Notes: generated by a model from the letters alone, not told the origin. Counted from the first letter of the stretch, positions 9,557-18,252 are shown. The stretch: DNA of 64,000 nucleotides from Yoonia sp. R2331 (GCF_041103235.1 NZ_JBGCUN010000003.1:186001-250000); one strand, 5' to 3'. Numbers and translations are program-made.

Positions 9557-9736
9557 ATGACCGACAAGCCAACAGATTTGCCCCCCGCTGCCCGCCGTGC
9601 GCTGGCCGAGGCCGAAGAGCGCCGCCGCCGCGCGGCAAGCGATGAGGCAGCACCCAAGGAATACGGTGGCCGTGACGGCCCTGAACCCGTCCGCTACGGC
9701 GATTGGGAAAAAAAGGGCATCGCGGTTGACTTCTAA
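9557..9736 (+). CDS. DUF1674 / SDHAF4-type succinate dehydrogenase assembly factor
   Basis: 59 residues. The N-terminal half is a charged Ala/Arg-rich helix; the C-terminus carries the family signature GGRDGPEPVRYGDWEKKG and ends in DF. SDHAF4 proteins bind flavinylated SdhA and protect it before assembly of complex II. The start is the first ATG after the divergent gap and gives the usual family length; a longer upstream frame is antisense to rsmB and was not used. Its stop lies inside the start of the following acetyltransferase gene. Confidence 0.88.
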   Translation: MTDKPTDLPPAARRALAEAEERRRRAASDEAAPKEYGGRDGPEPVRYGDWEKKGIAVDF

Positions 9737-10172
9737 ACCGGTCGCGCGCCGCCTGACGCTGGATGATCAGCCCGGCATCATGCGGCTCTACAGCCACTTG
9801 ATCACGAACGAGGCCTTTCCGACCGGCGACGCAGCAACCGGTCTGCTCGCCGCGATCCTCGATCACCCCGGCACATCACTTTTTGGGGCCGAAGCCGGCG
9901 GTCAGTTGCGTGCCATGTGCACGATCCACATTCTGCCCAATATCACCCGCACAGCACGCCCCTACGCCCTGATCGAGAATGTTGTCAGCGACGCGGGCCA
10001 TCGCGGTCAGGGCTTTGCCCGCGCCGCAATGCAAGCCGCAATCGCCGCAGCGTGGGACGCCGATTGCTACAAGGTCATGCTGCTCAGCGGGTCATCTGAC
10101 GGACACGGCTTCTATCCCAAACTCGGCTTTGACGGCGACGCCAAGCGCGGCTTTATCCTGCGCGCGCCCTAG
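9726..10172 (+). CDS. GNAT-family N-acetyltransferase
   Basis: 148 residues if started at TTG 9726, which has AAAGGG eight bases upstream and overlaps the previous stop by 11 bp; no suitable ATG exists in this frame before the domain. The product has the GNAT acetyl-CoA site (VVSDAGHRGQGFARAAM, motif A with the Q/RGxGxA pattern) and a C-terminal GHGFYPKLGF block. Substrate cannot be inferred. Translational coupling with the SDHAF4-type gene is likely. The stop converges with the next minus-strand gene with a 4-bp overlap. Confidence 0.8.
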   Translation: MTSKPVARRLTLDDQPGIMRLYSHLITNEAFPTGDAATGLLAAILDHPGTSLFGAEAGGQLRAMCTIHILPNITRTARPYALIENVVSDAGHRGQGFARAAMQAAIAAAWDADCYKVMLLSGSSDGHGFYPKLGFDGDAKRGFILRAP

Positions 10173-10531
10173 CGCAGCCGGAATGACGCGCTGTCTCCGG
10201 CACCCTGATCGGTGGTGAACCGCATCTCGTTGCCCGCGACCTCGACCAACTGACAGTTATAGGGGATCGGGTCGCCGCCCCAAGCCATCTCGCGGCAGAA
10301 AAAGCCGCCCTGCCAGGACCAGGTGCCTGTCACGTCCCAGCCCATTGCAGACCCCGCGATCTGCCCCGATGGGGCCACGTCAAGCGACAGGTTATACAGC
10401 CGGTTGGTCAGGCTGCGGTCCGCAATCAGGGCCAGAAACTCGGACTGATCTGTCACGGGGCGATAATCTTGCGCCTCCGCAGGTAGGGCAAGGCCAACGG
10501 TGATGGCCGCAATGGTCAGCGCAGTTTTCAT
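10169..10531 (-). CDS. Small secreted protein of unknown function
   Basis: 120 residues from ATG 10531, with GGAGGA just upstream. A clear signal peptide (about 1-20, LALPAEA|Q) is followed by a compact beta-rich domain with W-rich GWDVTGTWSWQGGFFC, a second Cys in YNCQL, and a C-terminal RFTTDQGAG strand. The two cysteines could form a disulfide. It reads like a small periplasmic lipocalin-like or DUF995-like beta protein, but I cannot assign the family. It lies 89 bp after dapB in the same direction. Confidence 0.75.
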   Translation of the reverse strand: MKTALTIAAITVGLALPAEAQDYRPVTDQSEFLALIADRSLTNRLYNLSLDVAPSGQIAGSAMGWDVTGTWSWQGGFFCREMAWGGDPIPYNCQLVEVAGNEMRFTTDQGAGDSASFRLR

Positions 10532-10620
10532 GATGTCCTCCGGCGTCAGTGTCTTTCTCAAGATACGGCGCAACCGGCGGATCGGTTCAGTTTTGGTGCG
10601 AAAGCCCGGCGAATACCGGC

Positions 10621-11430
10621 CTAAAGGCCCAGCACATCCATCATGTCGTAATGCCCCGGCTTCTGGTCCTGACCCCAAAGGGCCGCCCGGATCGCACCGC
10701 GCGCAAACAAGGCACGATCTGTCGCCATATGGCGCAACACGATACGTTCGCCGGGGGCTGCAAAGAGCACATCATGCTCGCCCACGATGTCGCCGCCCCG
10801 GATCGCGCTGAACCCGATGTCGCCCTTCTTGCGCGCGCCGGTGATCCCGTCGCGCCCGCTGTCGCGCACATCATTCAGGGCCACGCCGCGCCCTGCGGCG
10901 GCGGCTTCACCCAGCATCAGGGCGGTGCCAGAGGGGGCATCAACCTTGTGATGGTGGTGCGCCTCGATCACCTCGATGTCAAAATCGTCATCCAATGCGG
11001 CGGCAACCATCTTGGTCAGCTTGGTCAGCAGGTTCACACCCAGTGACATATTTCCCGCCCGCACAATGACCGCGTGATGGGCCGCATGGCCGATGGCAGT
11101 AATATCATCCTCGGTCAGGCCAGTGGTGCCGATCACATGCACCGCGCGCGCCTGCGCGGCCAGTTCTGAAAAGGCAACCGTGGCCGCGGGCGAGGTGAAA
11201 TCAATCACCGCCTGCGCCTGTGCGAACGCCGGAAGCGGATCGTCAGTGACGGTCACACCAACAGGTTGCCCACCCATCGCAGTGCCCGCATCCTGCCCAA
11301 CCCAGGCGTGGCCGGGTCGTTCCAGCGCGCCCACAAGCCGCGCCTTATCGCTCTCGGCAATCAGCTTGATCAGCGTCTGCCCCATACGGCCAGAGGCGCC
11401 TGTGACAACAATACCGGGTCGTTCAGTCAT
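10621..11430 (-). CDS. dapB: 4-hydroxy-tetrahydrodipicolinate reductase
   Basis: 269 residues from ATG 11430; a longer frame to 11592 runs through the hairpin repeat and was rejected. The N-terminal dinucleotide motif is [10 protein letters not shown]. The family signature [16 protein letters not shown] carries the catalytic histidines and lysine, and the C-terminal [10 protein letters not shown] helix is typical. It reduces hydroxy-tetrahydrodipicolinate with NAD(P)H in lysine and diaminopimelate synthesis. The divergent neighbour is rbfA, with the double-hairpin repeat in between. Confidence 0.96.
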   Translation of the reverse strand: MTERPGIVVTGASGRMGQTLIKLIAESDKARLVGALERPGHAWVGQDAGTAMGGQPVGVTVTDDPLPAFAQAQAVIDFTSPAATVAFSELAAQARAVHVIGTTGLTEDDITAIGHAAHHAVIVRAGNMSLGVNLLTKLTKMVAAALDDDFDIEVIEAHHHHKVDAPSGTALMLGEAAAAGRGVALNDVRDSGRDGITGARKKGDIGFSAIRGGDIVGEHDVLFAAPGERIVLRHMATDRALFARGAIRAALWGQDQKPGHYDMMDVLGL

Positions 11431-11527
11431 TGGATCTATCCTACTGTGTGCGGCTTTCTTAACGGGGCGTGCCAAGACAGGGAAGGTGCTGATTGGATCG
11501 CAGCACCGCGACCTGCATCCGGGGAAA

Positions 11528-11573
11528 CAAATCCTTGCAAAGGATTTGGGGCCAGACTTTCTGCGAAAGTCTG
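11528..11573. repeat. Double-hairpin intergenic element
   Basis: Two perfect inverted repeats stand side by side between dapB and rbfA. CAAATCCTT pairs with AAGGATTTG (11528-11536 / 11540-11548, 3-nt loop) and CAGACTTTC pairs with GAAAGTCTG (11553-11561 / 11565-11573, loop TGC). Neither is followed by a T-run, and the element lies upstream of both genes, so it is not a simple terminator. It resembles the dispersed hairpin repeats common in Roseobacter genomes (recalled, not checked). Confidence 0.65.
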
Positions 11574-11628
11574 AGGCCCGCCTAACCCACACCTTGGCAA
11601 CAGCCGCCCGAACCCTTAGGTGGGCGGC

Positions 11629-12024
11629 ATGGCAAAGAACCGATCATCCGAAGGGCGCGGGCCCTCCCAACGGCAGCTGCGCGTCGGCGAACTGATCCGG
11701 CGGCGTCTGTCAGAGCTGTTGCAGCGGGGTGAAATCCACGACCCTGATCTTGAACGCATGTCCATCACCGTGGGCGAGGTGCGCTGCTCGCCCGACCTTG
11801 GCGTCGCCACCGCCTACCTTTTGCCGCTGGGCGGCGAAGGCAAAGAAGAGATGCTCGCACTTTTGCGTAAGAACCGGCACGAGATCCGGCGCGAGGTCGG
11901 CAAGGCCCTGTCAATCAAGTTCACGCCCGAAATCCGGTTCCAGATCGACGACACCTTTGACCGCATGGACGCCACCCGCAAACTCTTTGAAGACGATCAC
12001 GTCCGGCAGGACCTGGACGACTGA
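11629..12024 (+). CDS. rbfA: Ribosome-binding factor A
   Basis: 131 residues from ATG 11629 (a GTG nine bases upstream is possible). KH-like single domain: [40 protein letters not shown] and the C-terminal [19 protein letters not shown] are the canonical RbfA blocks. It assists maturation of the 30S subunit, binding near helix 1 of 16S rRNA. The stop overlaps the next ATG by one base (TGATG). Elsewhere rbfA is usually followed closely by truB; here about 2.5 kb intervenes. Confidence 0.95.
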   Translation: MAKNRSSEGRGPSQRQLRVGELIRRRLSELLQRGEIHDPDLERMSITVGEVRCSPDLGVATAYLLPLGGEGKEEMLALLRKNRHEIRREVGKALSIKFTPEIRFQIDDTFDRMDATRKLFEDDHVRQDLDD

Positions 12025-12734
12025 TGCGCGCGTGGCTGGCCATCGCCGCGCTGTGGGCTACCCCCGCCGCTGCGGTGACCTGCGAAGACCTGACCTTTGA
12101 AGACCACAGCCTGACCGCCTGCACCGTTGACGCGGGCGAGGATCTGCGCTTGTTTCACAGCGATGCGGCGGGTGATGTCCTCGGCGGCTTCAGCGCGGTT
12201 GAGGGCCACGCAGGCGGCACGCTGGCTTTCGCGATGAACGCCGGTATGTACCACGACAACCGCGCGCCTGTCGGGCTTTACCGCGAAAATGGGGTCGAAA
12301 CGCAGCGCCTGATCACATCTGACGGACCAGGCAACTTTGGCCTTCTGCCTAATGGTGTCTTCTGTTTTGGCAATGGCCGCGCGCGGGTGATCGAAAGTCT
12401 CGCGTTTCAGGCCGCCGCCCCCACCTGCCCACACGCCACGCAATCCGGGCCCATGCTGGTGATCGACGGCGCGCTGCACCCCCGGTTGATCCCCGATGGC
12501 ACCTCAAAATTCACCCGCAATGGCGTCGGCACCCCTGCCGATGGCAGTGGCGCGGTCTTTCTGATCTCAAACGATCCGATCAATTTCCACACCTTCGCGC
12601 GGGTCTTCCGCGACGTGCTTGGCCTGCCCAACGCGCTTTACTTTGATGGCAAGGTCAGCAGGCTTTACGCCCCGCAACTGGGCCGTGCCGATTTCGGCTT
12701 TCAGCTTGGCCCGATTGTCGGCGTCGTCGAATAG
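12024..12734 (+). CDS. Phosphodiester glycosidase (NAGPA/DUF2233) family protein, secreted
   Basis: 236 residues with an N-terminal signal peptide (about 1-17). NAGPA-domain blocks are visible: FAMNAGMYH, GPGNFGLLPNGVF, QSGPMLVIDG, the NGVG strand and a C-terminal ALYFDGKVSRLY stretch. The fold includes mammalian uncovering enzyme and bacterial phosphodiester glycosidases; in bacteria a role in envelope glycans is likely but the substrate is unknown. It is coupled to rbfA by a 1-bp overlap, a pairing seen in Rhodobacterales (recalled). Confidence 0.82.
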   Translation: MRAWLAIAALWATPAAAVTCEDLTFEDHSLTACTVDAGEDLRLFHSDAAGDVLGGFSAVEGHAGGTLAFAMNAGMYHDNRAPVGLYRENGVETQRLITSDGPGNFGLLPNGVFCFGNGRARVIESLAFQAAAPTCPHATQSGPMLVIDGALHPRLIPDGTSKFTRNGVGTPADGSGAVFLISNDPINFHTFARVFRDVLGLPNALYFDGKVSRLYAPQLGRADFGFQLGPIVGVVE

Positions 12735-12828
12735 CACGTGGCCTCTGCCGACGGGGGCATCGGCAAAGGCCAGTTTTGCACGCAATCAGGCAGGGCATCC
12801 CGATCGCGCGGGGCACGGGACCGACACT

Positions 12829-13200
12829 TCAGGCGAGGCGCGGTCTTTTAAAAACATCCCAAGCGCCGGGCTTCAGGCCACATGGCGCGTGATCATACCG
12901 ATCATGATTCACGAATGCGGCTGTCCGCGTCTCCGTGAAGGGGTGGGATACATCGTCAACTGGTATGGGTACATCTGCTCTGTTGGCAGGGGCTTGGGTG
13001 CGCAATTTGCGCAGCTTGTCCCTGTAACTTTGCGCACCTTCCTCGGCCATCATGTGGCGGGCAAGGTAGTGCGCGACGTCTTCTTGGGCCATGAACACGG
13101 GAACACTTGTCTTCGTTTCCACAACGTTCAGATGATATTTGCGCAATTCCAAACGACCGCGCAAAAGGACGGCCTGCATAGGCGTTTTTTGGTGTGTCAT
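12829..13200 (-). CDS. Hypothetical protein, accessory locus
   Basis: 123 residues from ATG 13200, which has AAAGGATC upstream at good spacing and follows the small upstream gene by one base. The protein is basic, with an N-terminal helix region (MQAVLLRGRLELRKYHLNVV), no signal peptide and no motif I recognise. The same frame is open upstream to 13386, where another ATG has GGAGG eight bases before it, so a 185-residue product cannot be excluded. It sits in the block that separates the rbfA operon from truB. Confidence 0.45.
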   Translation of the reverse strand: MTHQKTPMQAVLLRGRLELRKYHLNVVETKTSVPVFMAQEDVAHYLARHMMAEEGAQSYRDKLRKLRTQAPANRADVPIPVDDVSHPFTETRTAAFVNHDRYDHAPCGLKPGAWDVFKRPRLA

Positions 13201-13201
13201 C

Positions 13202-13345
13202 TTAGATCCTTTGGTTTTGAGGTGAGATATCGTCTTCCCCGGCAGCACGCTGCCACGTGCCGAATAGCCCCCTGGGCTTTGGCACGTGGATGCCTTCGTC
13301 AAAGAATTCCTGTTGGGGGATGCCATCAAGTTGGTTGTTATCCAT
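13202..13345 (-). CDS. Small hypothetical protein (47 aa)
   Basis: Starts at ATG 13345 (MDNNQLDG), six bases after GGAG; an upstream in-frame ATG at 13429 is possible. The product is acidic and polar with one KPRGLFGTW segment and no membrane helix. Its stop lies immediately before the next gene's start, suggesting a two-gene unit. It conflicts with the longer version of the downstream gene, so only one of the two readings can be right. No family recognised. Confidence 0.4.
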   Translation of the reverse strand: MDNNQLDGIPQQEFFDEGIHVPKPRGLFGTWQRAAGEDDISPQNQRI

Positions 13346-13517
13346 TGGATACTCCATCGTTGTGCGGCGTCGGACCGGCGCACCATCGCGCGAGCCTCCG
13401 ACCGGTATCAATTCTATATCAATCATCACGTTAGACAGGGGCGCTCATCGCCTCGCGAGTTTCGACGTCACTCTGCAAACGCTTGCAAACACGTCGAGTT
13501 CATGCAGTCTTAGGTTG

Positions 13518-13535
13518 AACAAGTTGCACCTTGTT
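13518..13535. promoter_or_regulatory. Inverted repeat AACAAG-N6-CTTGTT, possible operator
   Basis: A perfect 6-6-6 dyad in the 254-bp gap between two divergent unknown genes, 65 bp before the plus-strand start. Its size and placement fit a dimeric repressor site. A second short dyad, GCAA-ACGC-TTGC, lies about 40 bp to the left. No regulator gene is recognised next to it. Confidence 0.35.
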
Positions 13536-13599
13536 AGAGATTTTCGAGGCCTAGCAGGGGCCGCGCCAGCCGTGAACCGACCGTGAAAGTGACGCTGTT

Positions 13600-14439
13600 T
13601 TGTCGAACTACCAAAGCCTGACCGCCCCACAAATCCTCACAGTCATCGACCTTTACGGCACATTCAAAAACTGCGGACGCAAAGAAACCCTCAAAGAAAT
13701 AACGGGCCTGCGGATCAACCCAGGGCGCGCGAAGGACCGCAAATCCTATCCCCCCGGCTTCACAGAGGATCTGGCCGCGGCCGTGTCGAAACTGCCCGCA
13801 TATGAAAAGGCCGCAATCGACACCTACGTCGCGGGCGCAACCAGACAGGCCAAACCAACGCTTGAATCCACCTTTGCCCGCTGGATCACCAAGGACGACA
13901 TCGACAGCCGCGCATTTGCGGACAAATGCGCCAACGGCGTCGGCGACTATCTGATCCTGCGGATGCCCTCACCCAAGAAACTTGTCGCCGCACATATGAA
14001 GATCAGCTTTGACCCCGCGACAGATCTGATGCCGCACTTTGAAACATCGTCCTACTACGGCGGCAAACTGGCACGGCAGGTGTGCGGGCAGATATTTGCA
14101 AACGGCAATTACGCCTATGCGGTGGGCAAAGTGACCAACAATCCGGGACTGCGGGTGTCAAAACTGCGCCCGGCCACGCTGCCAACCGGGCAGACCGATC
14201 TTTACGGAATCCGTCTGGGCCAATCGAGAGAGGTCAACCGCCCCTACGGCCACCTGATCTATTGCTTGCAACTGGTCGACAACAAACCGGACGATGTGCT
14301 TGCCGATCTGCAAAGCGAAGATGGCATGACGCAAAGAAAGCTCGCGCAGCGGCTGCCTGATCTTGCGCGGATCATGAACTTGCTGAAACCGCAAAAGGCT
14401 GCCGAACTGGGGCTGACCGCCAACGCTGACTTTGGATGA
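13600..14439 (+). CDS. Hypothetical protein, accessory locus
   Basis: 279 residues starting at TTG 13600 (weak ribosome site; the true start could be internal). The first 40 residues (APQILTVIDLYGTFKNCGRK, then KEITGL) suggest a small helical, possibly DNA-binding head; the rest is a soluble mixed alpha/beta region with no catalytic motif that I recognise and no signal peptide. Lysine codons and the lower local GC set it apart from truB. It lies between the rbfA operon and truB, which elsewhere are close neighbours, so transfer is plausible. Confidence 0.65.
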   Translation: MSNYQSLTAPQILTVIDLYGTFKNCGRKETLKEITGLRINPGRAKDRKSYPPGFTEDLAAAVSKLPAYEKAAIDTYVAGATRQAKPTLESTFARWITKDDIDSRAFADKCANGVGDYLILRMPSPKKLVAAHMKISFDPATDLMPHFETSSYYGGKLARQVCGQIFANGNYAYAVGKVTNNPGLRVSKLRPATLPTGQTDLYGIRLGQSREVNRPYGHLIYCLQLVDNKPDDVLADLQSEDGMTQRKLAQRLPDLARIMNLLKPQKAAELGLTANADFG

Positions 14440-14503
14440 CCCCCGCCGGTTGACGGCGCGCCTTGGCAGGTTTAGCTGACCGCTTCACGTTCAAGAGGCT
14501 CAT

Positions 14504-15412
14504 ATGGCACGCAGGAAAAAAGGCCGGGATATTTCGGGCTGGCTGGTGGTGGACAAACCCGCCGGGATCACCTCGACCGCTGTGGTCAACAAGGTGCGTT
14601 GGGCGTTTGAGGCCAAGAAGGCCGGCCATGCAGGCACCCTTGACCCCGATGCAACCGGCGTGTTGGCCGTGGCATTGGGCGAGGCGACAAAGACCGTGCC
14701 TTTCATCACCGATGCGCTGAAGGCCTATCAATTCACCGTGCGGCTGGGGCAGGCCACAAACACCGACGACGCCGAGGGCGAAGTGATCGCCCAAAGTGAT
14801 GCGCGCCCGTCTGACGATCAGATCAAAGACGCCCTTGGCGCCTTTGTCGGCGACATCATGCAGGTCCCGCCGCAGTTCTCTGCCGTCAAGATCGACGGCG
14901 AACGCGCCTACAAACGCGCCCGCGACGGCGAAGAGATGGAGATCGCAGCGCGCCCGCTCTGGGTCGAGGAACTTTTGCTGATCGACCGGCCCGATCCTGA
15001 CCACGTGACGTTGGAAATGACCTGCGGCAAGGGCGGTTATGTCCGCTCCATCGCTCGTGATCTGGGCGCGGCTCTGGGCTGTCATGGCCACGTGCGCGAG
15101 TTGCGGCGTATCTGGTCGGGGCCTTTTGATGCAGCCGACGGGGTGTCACTCGACCTGATTGATGCCGAGGCACGGACCCCCGATCTGGACGCGCGCCTCT
15201 TGCCGTTGGAAATCGGCCTCTCCGACCTGCCAGAGGTGCGCTGCCTTGCGACCAGTGTCGCCAAACTGCGCAACGGCAACCCGGCAGAGGTGATCGCCAG
15301 TGACGCCAACTATGGCGACGAAGTCTGGGCCTCTTACGATGGCAAGGCGGTAGCCGTGGGCCAGTATCTGGGCGGCAGGATCCAGCCCAGCCGGGTCTTC
15401 AACACCCCATGA
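14504..15412 (+). CDS. truB: tRNA pseudouridine-55 synthase
   Basis: 302 residues. The catalytic block [14 protein letters not shown] contains the nucleophile Asp47; the [12 protein letters not shown] start, the [10 protein letters not shown] strand, [12 protein letters not shown] and the [12 protein letters not shown] block complete the TruB core. It isomerises U55 in the T-loop of elongator tRNAs. A shortened C-terminal domain follows. Its last codons overlap the start of the DUF1643 gene (ATGA), showing coupling. Confidence 0.96.
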   Translation: MARRKKGRDISGWLVVDKPAGITSTAVVNKVRWAFEAKKAGHAGTLDPDATGVLAVALGEATKTVPFITDALKAYQFTVRLGQATNTDDAEGEVIAQSDARPSDDQIKDALGAFVGDIMQVPPQFSAVKIDGERAYKRARDGEEMEIAARPLWVEELLLIDRPDPDHVTLEMTCGKGGYVRSIARDLGAALGCHGHVRELRRIWSGPFDAADGVSLDLIDAEARTPDLDARLLPLEIGLSDLPEVRCLATSVAKLRNGNPAEVIASDANYGDEVWASYDGKAVAVGQYLGGRIQPSRVFNTP

Positions 15413-15918
15413 TCACGCGGTCGCATGTGGATGACAGGGCGCGCTCAACCGCGCTTTACTCCGACTGCGAAACCTACCGCTATACCCTGACGCGCACATG
15501 GGGCGACGGGCCAAAGTTGCTTTATGTGATGCTGAACCCCTCCAAAGCCACCGAAACGGCGAACGACCCCACGATTGAACGCTGTGAACGCCGCGCGCGC
15601 GCTTTGGGTTACGGTGCGTTTTGCGCCACCAACATTTTTGGCCTGCGCGAAACCGACCCGCACAAGATGCGCAAGCATACCGCACCGGACGGCCCCGACA
15701 ATGACGCTGCCTTGCGGGATGGGGCCGCTTGGGCGGACGACATTCTCGCGGCCTGGGGCGTTCACGGCGCGCATCGCGGGCGCGGGCCGCAGGTGGCACA
15801 GCTTTTGCGTGACACCGGCACCCCGCTCTATCATCTTGGACTGACCAAAGACGGGCATCCGCGCCACCCGCTTTACGTGGCCTATGCCCAGCCCCTGATC
15901 CGGTGGAGCGATGATTGA
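15409..15918 (+). CDS. DUF1643 domain protein
   Basis: 169 residues. Matches DUF1643: early [12 protein letters not shown], then [12 protein letters not shown], the [11 protein letters not shown] block, [12 protein letters not shown], and a C-terminal [15 protein letters not shown]. The family is widespread but uncharacterised. It overlaps truB by 4 bp and the following hydrolase by 8 bp, so the three genes form one transcription unit. Confidence 0.85.
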   Translation: MITRSHVDDRARSTALYSDCETYRYTLTRTWGDGPKLLYVMLNPSKATETANDPTIERCERRARALGYGAFCATNIFGLRETDPHKMRKHTAPDGPDNDAALRDGAAWADDILAAWGVHGAHRGRGPQVAQLLRDTGTPLYHLGLTKDGHPRHPLYVAYAQPLIRWSDD

Positions 15919-16792
15919 AGGGTTTACCCAAAGCGACGTAACCTGCGGCGACGTCCGCCTGTCCGTGCACCGCGCAGGCGCGGGCGCACCGCTGATCCTG
16001 TTGCACGGCTACCCGCAGAACCACCACTGCTGGGAAAAGGTGGCACCGACGCTGGCCCAGCATTTTGACGTCATCGTCCCTGACCTACGCGGCTATGGCG
16101 ACAGCGATGCACCGCCCGACAATGCAGACCACAGCACCTATTCCAAACGCCAGATGGCGGCGGATATCGTGGCGCTGATGGATGCGCTGGACCTGCCGCG
16201 CGCGCATATCCTTGGCCATGACAGGGGTGGGCGCGTGGCCTATCGCTTTGCGCTGGATCACCCCGACCGGCTGGACCGGCTGGGGATTATCGAGATCGTG
16301 CCAACAGGGGATTTCTGGGACAGTTGGAACGCCGATCTGGCACTCAAAGCCTATCACTGGACCTTTCTGGCGCAGCCCGCCCCCCTGCCCGAACGGATGA
16401 TCGGCGCGGATCCCGCGGGCTATATGGAATGGACGCTCAGCGCCTGGAACAACACCAAAACGCTGGCCCCGTTCAGTGCTGCCGCATTGAAAAGCTACAC
16501 CGCGCAGGCCCAAGACCCCGCCCATCTTCACGCGATGTGCGCCGATTACCGCGCCGGGGCCACCTTTGACCGCGCGCTCGATAACGCCGACAAGGGCCGC
16601 ACCATCGCAGCGCCCCTGCATTTCCTCTGGGCAGAGGGCGGTTTCCCGGCGCAAACCGGCGACCCCTTGGGCCTTTGGCGCAGATGGGCACCGCAGGTAA
16701 CCGGGCAATCCTGCGTCTCGGGCCATTTCGCGATGGAAGAAAATCCCGATGCGGTGCTGGCCGCCTTCCTGCCGTTCTTTCAGGGTCATTAA
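15911..16792 (+). CDS. Alpha/beta hydrolase of the haloacetate (fluoroacetate) dehalogenase type
   Basis: 293 residues. The nucleophile motif is GHDRGGR with Asp104 rather than serine, plus Arg105 and Arg108, as in fluoroacetate dehalogenases. HGYPQ supplies the oxyanion region, His149-Trp150 matches the halide-stabilising HW pair, Tyr213 lies at the expected spacing, and His272 (GHFAMEENPD) is the catalytic base. The acid position reads IIEIVPT, with Glu128 where characterised enzymes have Asp (aligned by eye). Epoxide hydrolase activity is a less likely alternative. Cytoplasmic; third gene after truB. Confidence 0.8.
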   Translation: MIEGFTQSDVTCGDVRLSVHRAGAGAPLILLHGYPQNHHCWEKVAPTLAQHFDVIVPDLRGYGDSDAPPDNADHSTYSKRQMAADIVALMDALDLPRAHILGHDRGGRVAYRFALDHPDRLDRLGIIEIVPTGDFWDSWNADLALKAYHWTFLAQPAPLPERMIGADPAGYMEWTLSAWNNTKTLAPFSAAALKSYTAQAQDPAHLHAMCADYRAGATFDRALDNADKGRTIAAPLHFLWAEGGFPAQTGDPLGLWRRWAPQVTGQSCVSGHFAMEENPDAVLAAFLPFFQGH

Positions 16793-16875
16793 CCATAGGT
16801 ACAGATTCATGGTTTGTTCTGGTCAATCCCGTGCTATGACCGCGCAGGTCGGGGGCGACCGTTTGAGGGTGCGTC

Positions 16876-17775
16876 ATGTTTGAAATTCTGACTTTGTTTG
16901 GTGTGGCCTTGTCTGCCGCACTTTTTGCCGACTTTGGCGGATCGTCAGATGACGCGGATGACCAAGCCGCCGCAGCCCCCGATGAAACCGCCAAAATCAC
17001 CTCTGTCAGTGACCTTTTGTCCGAAGGGGGCGAGGCGATGCCAGGGGCAGAGGCACTGGACCTTGGCGAGGACGAAACGCCCGTTGATCAGATCATCTAT
17101 GCCGGGGACGACGATACCACGCTGATGACCGAAGGCGGAAATGACTTTCTTTTTGGCGGCGACGGTGCCGATGATCTGCAAGGCGGTGCCGGGCAGGATG
17201 ACCTGCACGGCGGGCGCGGCGATGACGTGATCTTTGGCGAAGACGGCGATGACCAGTTGTCCGGCCATGTGGGCGACGACCAGCTTTATGGCGGCGCCGG
17301 TGCGGATACGTTGAATGGCGGCGATGGCGACGACATTCTTGATGGTGGCGAAGGCGACGACATCATGACCGGCTATCAGGGGGACGATACGCTTTATGGC
17401 GGTGCGGGTGCTGACATGCTCAATGGTGGCGCGGGCAATGATGTGATTGATGGCGGCGACGATGACGTGCGCGATTTCCTCAACGGTGGCGCGGGCGATG
17501 ACCTGATCACCGCCGGACTGGGGGATCACCTCAATGGCGGCACCGGCGCGGATACCTTTGCGTTGCTCGGTAATACTGGCGCATTCATTGACGATTTCGA
17601 CCCGGCCGAAGATGTGATCGAACTGGGCTACGACACCATCCCACCCATTCTGACCACTGCTCAGGGCGATGATGGCCTGACCCTTTTCGCCGATGGCGAG
17701 GCGGTGGCGACACTCGCCGGGGTCACCACGCTGGACCTGACGGCGGTCAAGCTTGTGGCGCTGCCCGCCGTCTAG
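16876..17775 (+). CDS. RTX-type calcium-binding repeat protein
   Basis: 299 residues. A short hydrophobic N-terminus (about 3-19) is followed by an acidic linker (20-80) and about a dozen GGxGxDxLx nonapeptides (about 85-235), for example [19 protein letters not shown]-terminal domain (235-299) has the [14 protein letters not shown] pattern common after RTX repeats. Such repeats bind calcium and fold as a parallel beta-roll outside the cell. Export may be by type I secretion using the C-terminus or by the weak N-terminal segment. No partner transporter is nearby. GAGGG precedes the ATG. Confidence 0.87.
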   Translation: MFEILTLFGVALSAALFADFGGSSDDADDQAAAAPDETAKITSVSDLLSEGGEAMPGAEALDLGEDETPVDQIIYAGDDDTTLMTEGGNDFLFGGDGADDLQGGAGQDDLHGGRGDDVIFGEDGDDQLSGHVGDDQLYGGAGADTLNGGDGDDILDGGEGDDIMTGYQGDDTLYGGAGADMLNGGAGNDVIDGGDDDVRDFLNGGAGDDLITAGLGDHLNGGTGADTFALLGNTGAFIDDFDPAEDVIELGYDTIPPILTTAQGDDGLTLFADGEAVATLAGVTTLDLTAVKLVALPAV

Positions 17776-17927
17776 GCGCAAGGGCGGCAACAAAACACTT
17801 TCATTTCACCACGTTTTTGCCTAAACGCACGCATCCGCACCGGGAATCCCCCGGCACGGACCCTCCACGGGCCTTTCTGGACGACATCCCGGATCGCGCC
17901 ATCAACCCTTTAGAACAGGAGACCCCG

Positions 17928-18197
17928 ATGTCGATTACTGCCGAAGACAAAGCCAAGATCATGAAGGACTTCGCCACCAAAGACGGCGATACAGGCTCCC
18001 CCGAGGTGCAGGTTGCGATCCTGTCCAGCCGGATTGCCACCCTGACCGAGCACTTCAAGACCCACAAGAAAGACAACCATGGCCGCCGCGGTCTGCTGAA
18101 GATGGTGGCCCAGCGCCGCAAGCTTCTGGACTACACCAAAGCCAAGGACGAGGCCCGCTATCAGGACCTGATCAAGCGTCTGGGTCTGCGCCGCTAA
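17928..18197 (+). CDS. rpsO: 30S ribosomal protein S15
   Basis: 89 residues from ATG 17928 with AGGAG upstream; a longer in-frame extension to 17817 was rejected. Family blocks: [33 protein letters not shown] and LLDYTK, ending [10 protein letters not shown]15 binds the 16S rRNA three-way junction. A strong terminator follows. In many bacteria pnp comes next; here pnp is 5.8 kb away. Confidence 0.98.
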   Translation: MSITAEDKAKIMKDFATKDGDTGSPEVQVAILSSRIATLTEHFKTHKKDNHGRRGLLKMVAQRRKLLDYTKAKDEARYQDLIKRLGLRR

Positions 18198-18220
18198 GCC
18201 GCGCACCACTGGAATTTTCG

Positions 18221-18249
18221 AAAACGCCCGCCATCGCGCGGGCGTTTTT
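18221..18249 (+). terminator. Rho-independent terminator of rpsO
   Basis: CGCCCGC (18225-18231) pairs with GCGGGCG (18238-18244), extended by AAAA/TTTT, followed by a run of five T. It ends at the 3' end of the convergent VPLPA-CTERM gene, where the A-rich left flank could also terminate the opposite strand. Confidence 0.85.
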
Positions 18250-18252
18250 GCG

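Noticed and set aside
11431-11592. 54-residue N-terminal extension of DapB
   Set aside because: It would translate the double-hairpin repeat and is Cys/Arg-rich without similarity to DapB; the ATG at 11430 starts the conserved nucleotide-binding motif.
17150-17520. Periodic DNA repeats that might suggest a CRISPR array or satellite
   Set aside because: The period is a multiple of 9 codons, the frame is open and the protein shows RTX nonapeptides; no spacer/repeat structure.
16945-17793. 282-codon minus-strand frame across the RTX gene
   Set aside because: Repeated VIA/IIA patterns are simply the reverse complement of GGxGxD codons.
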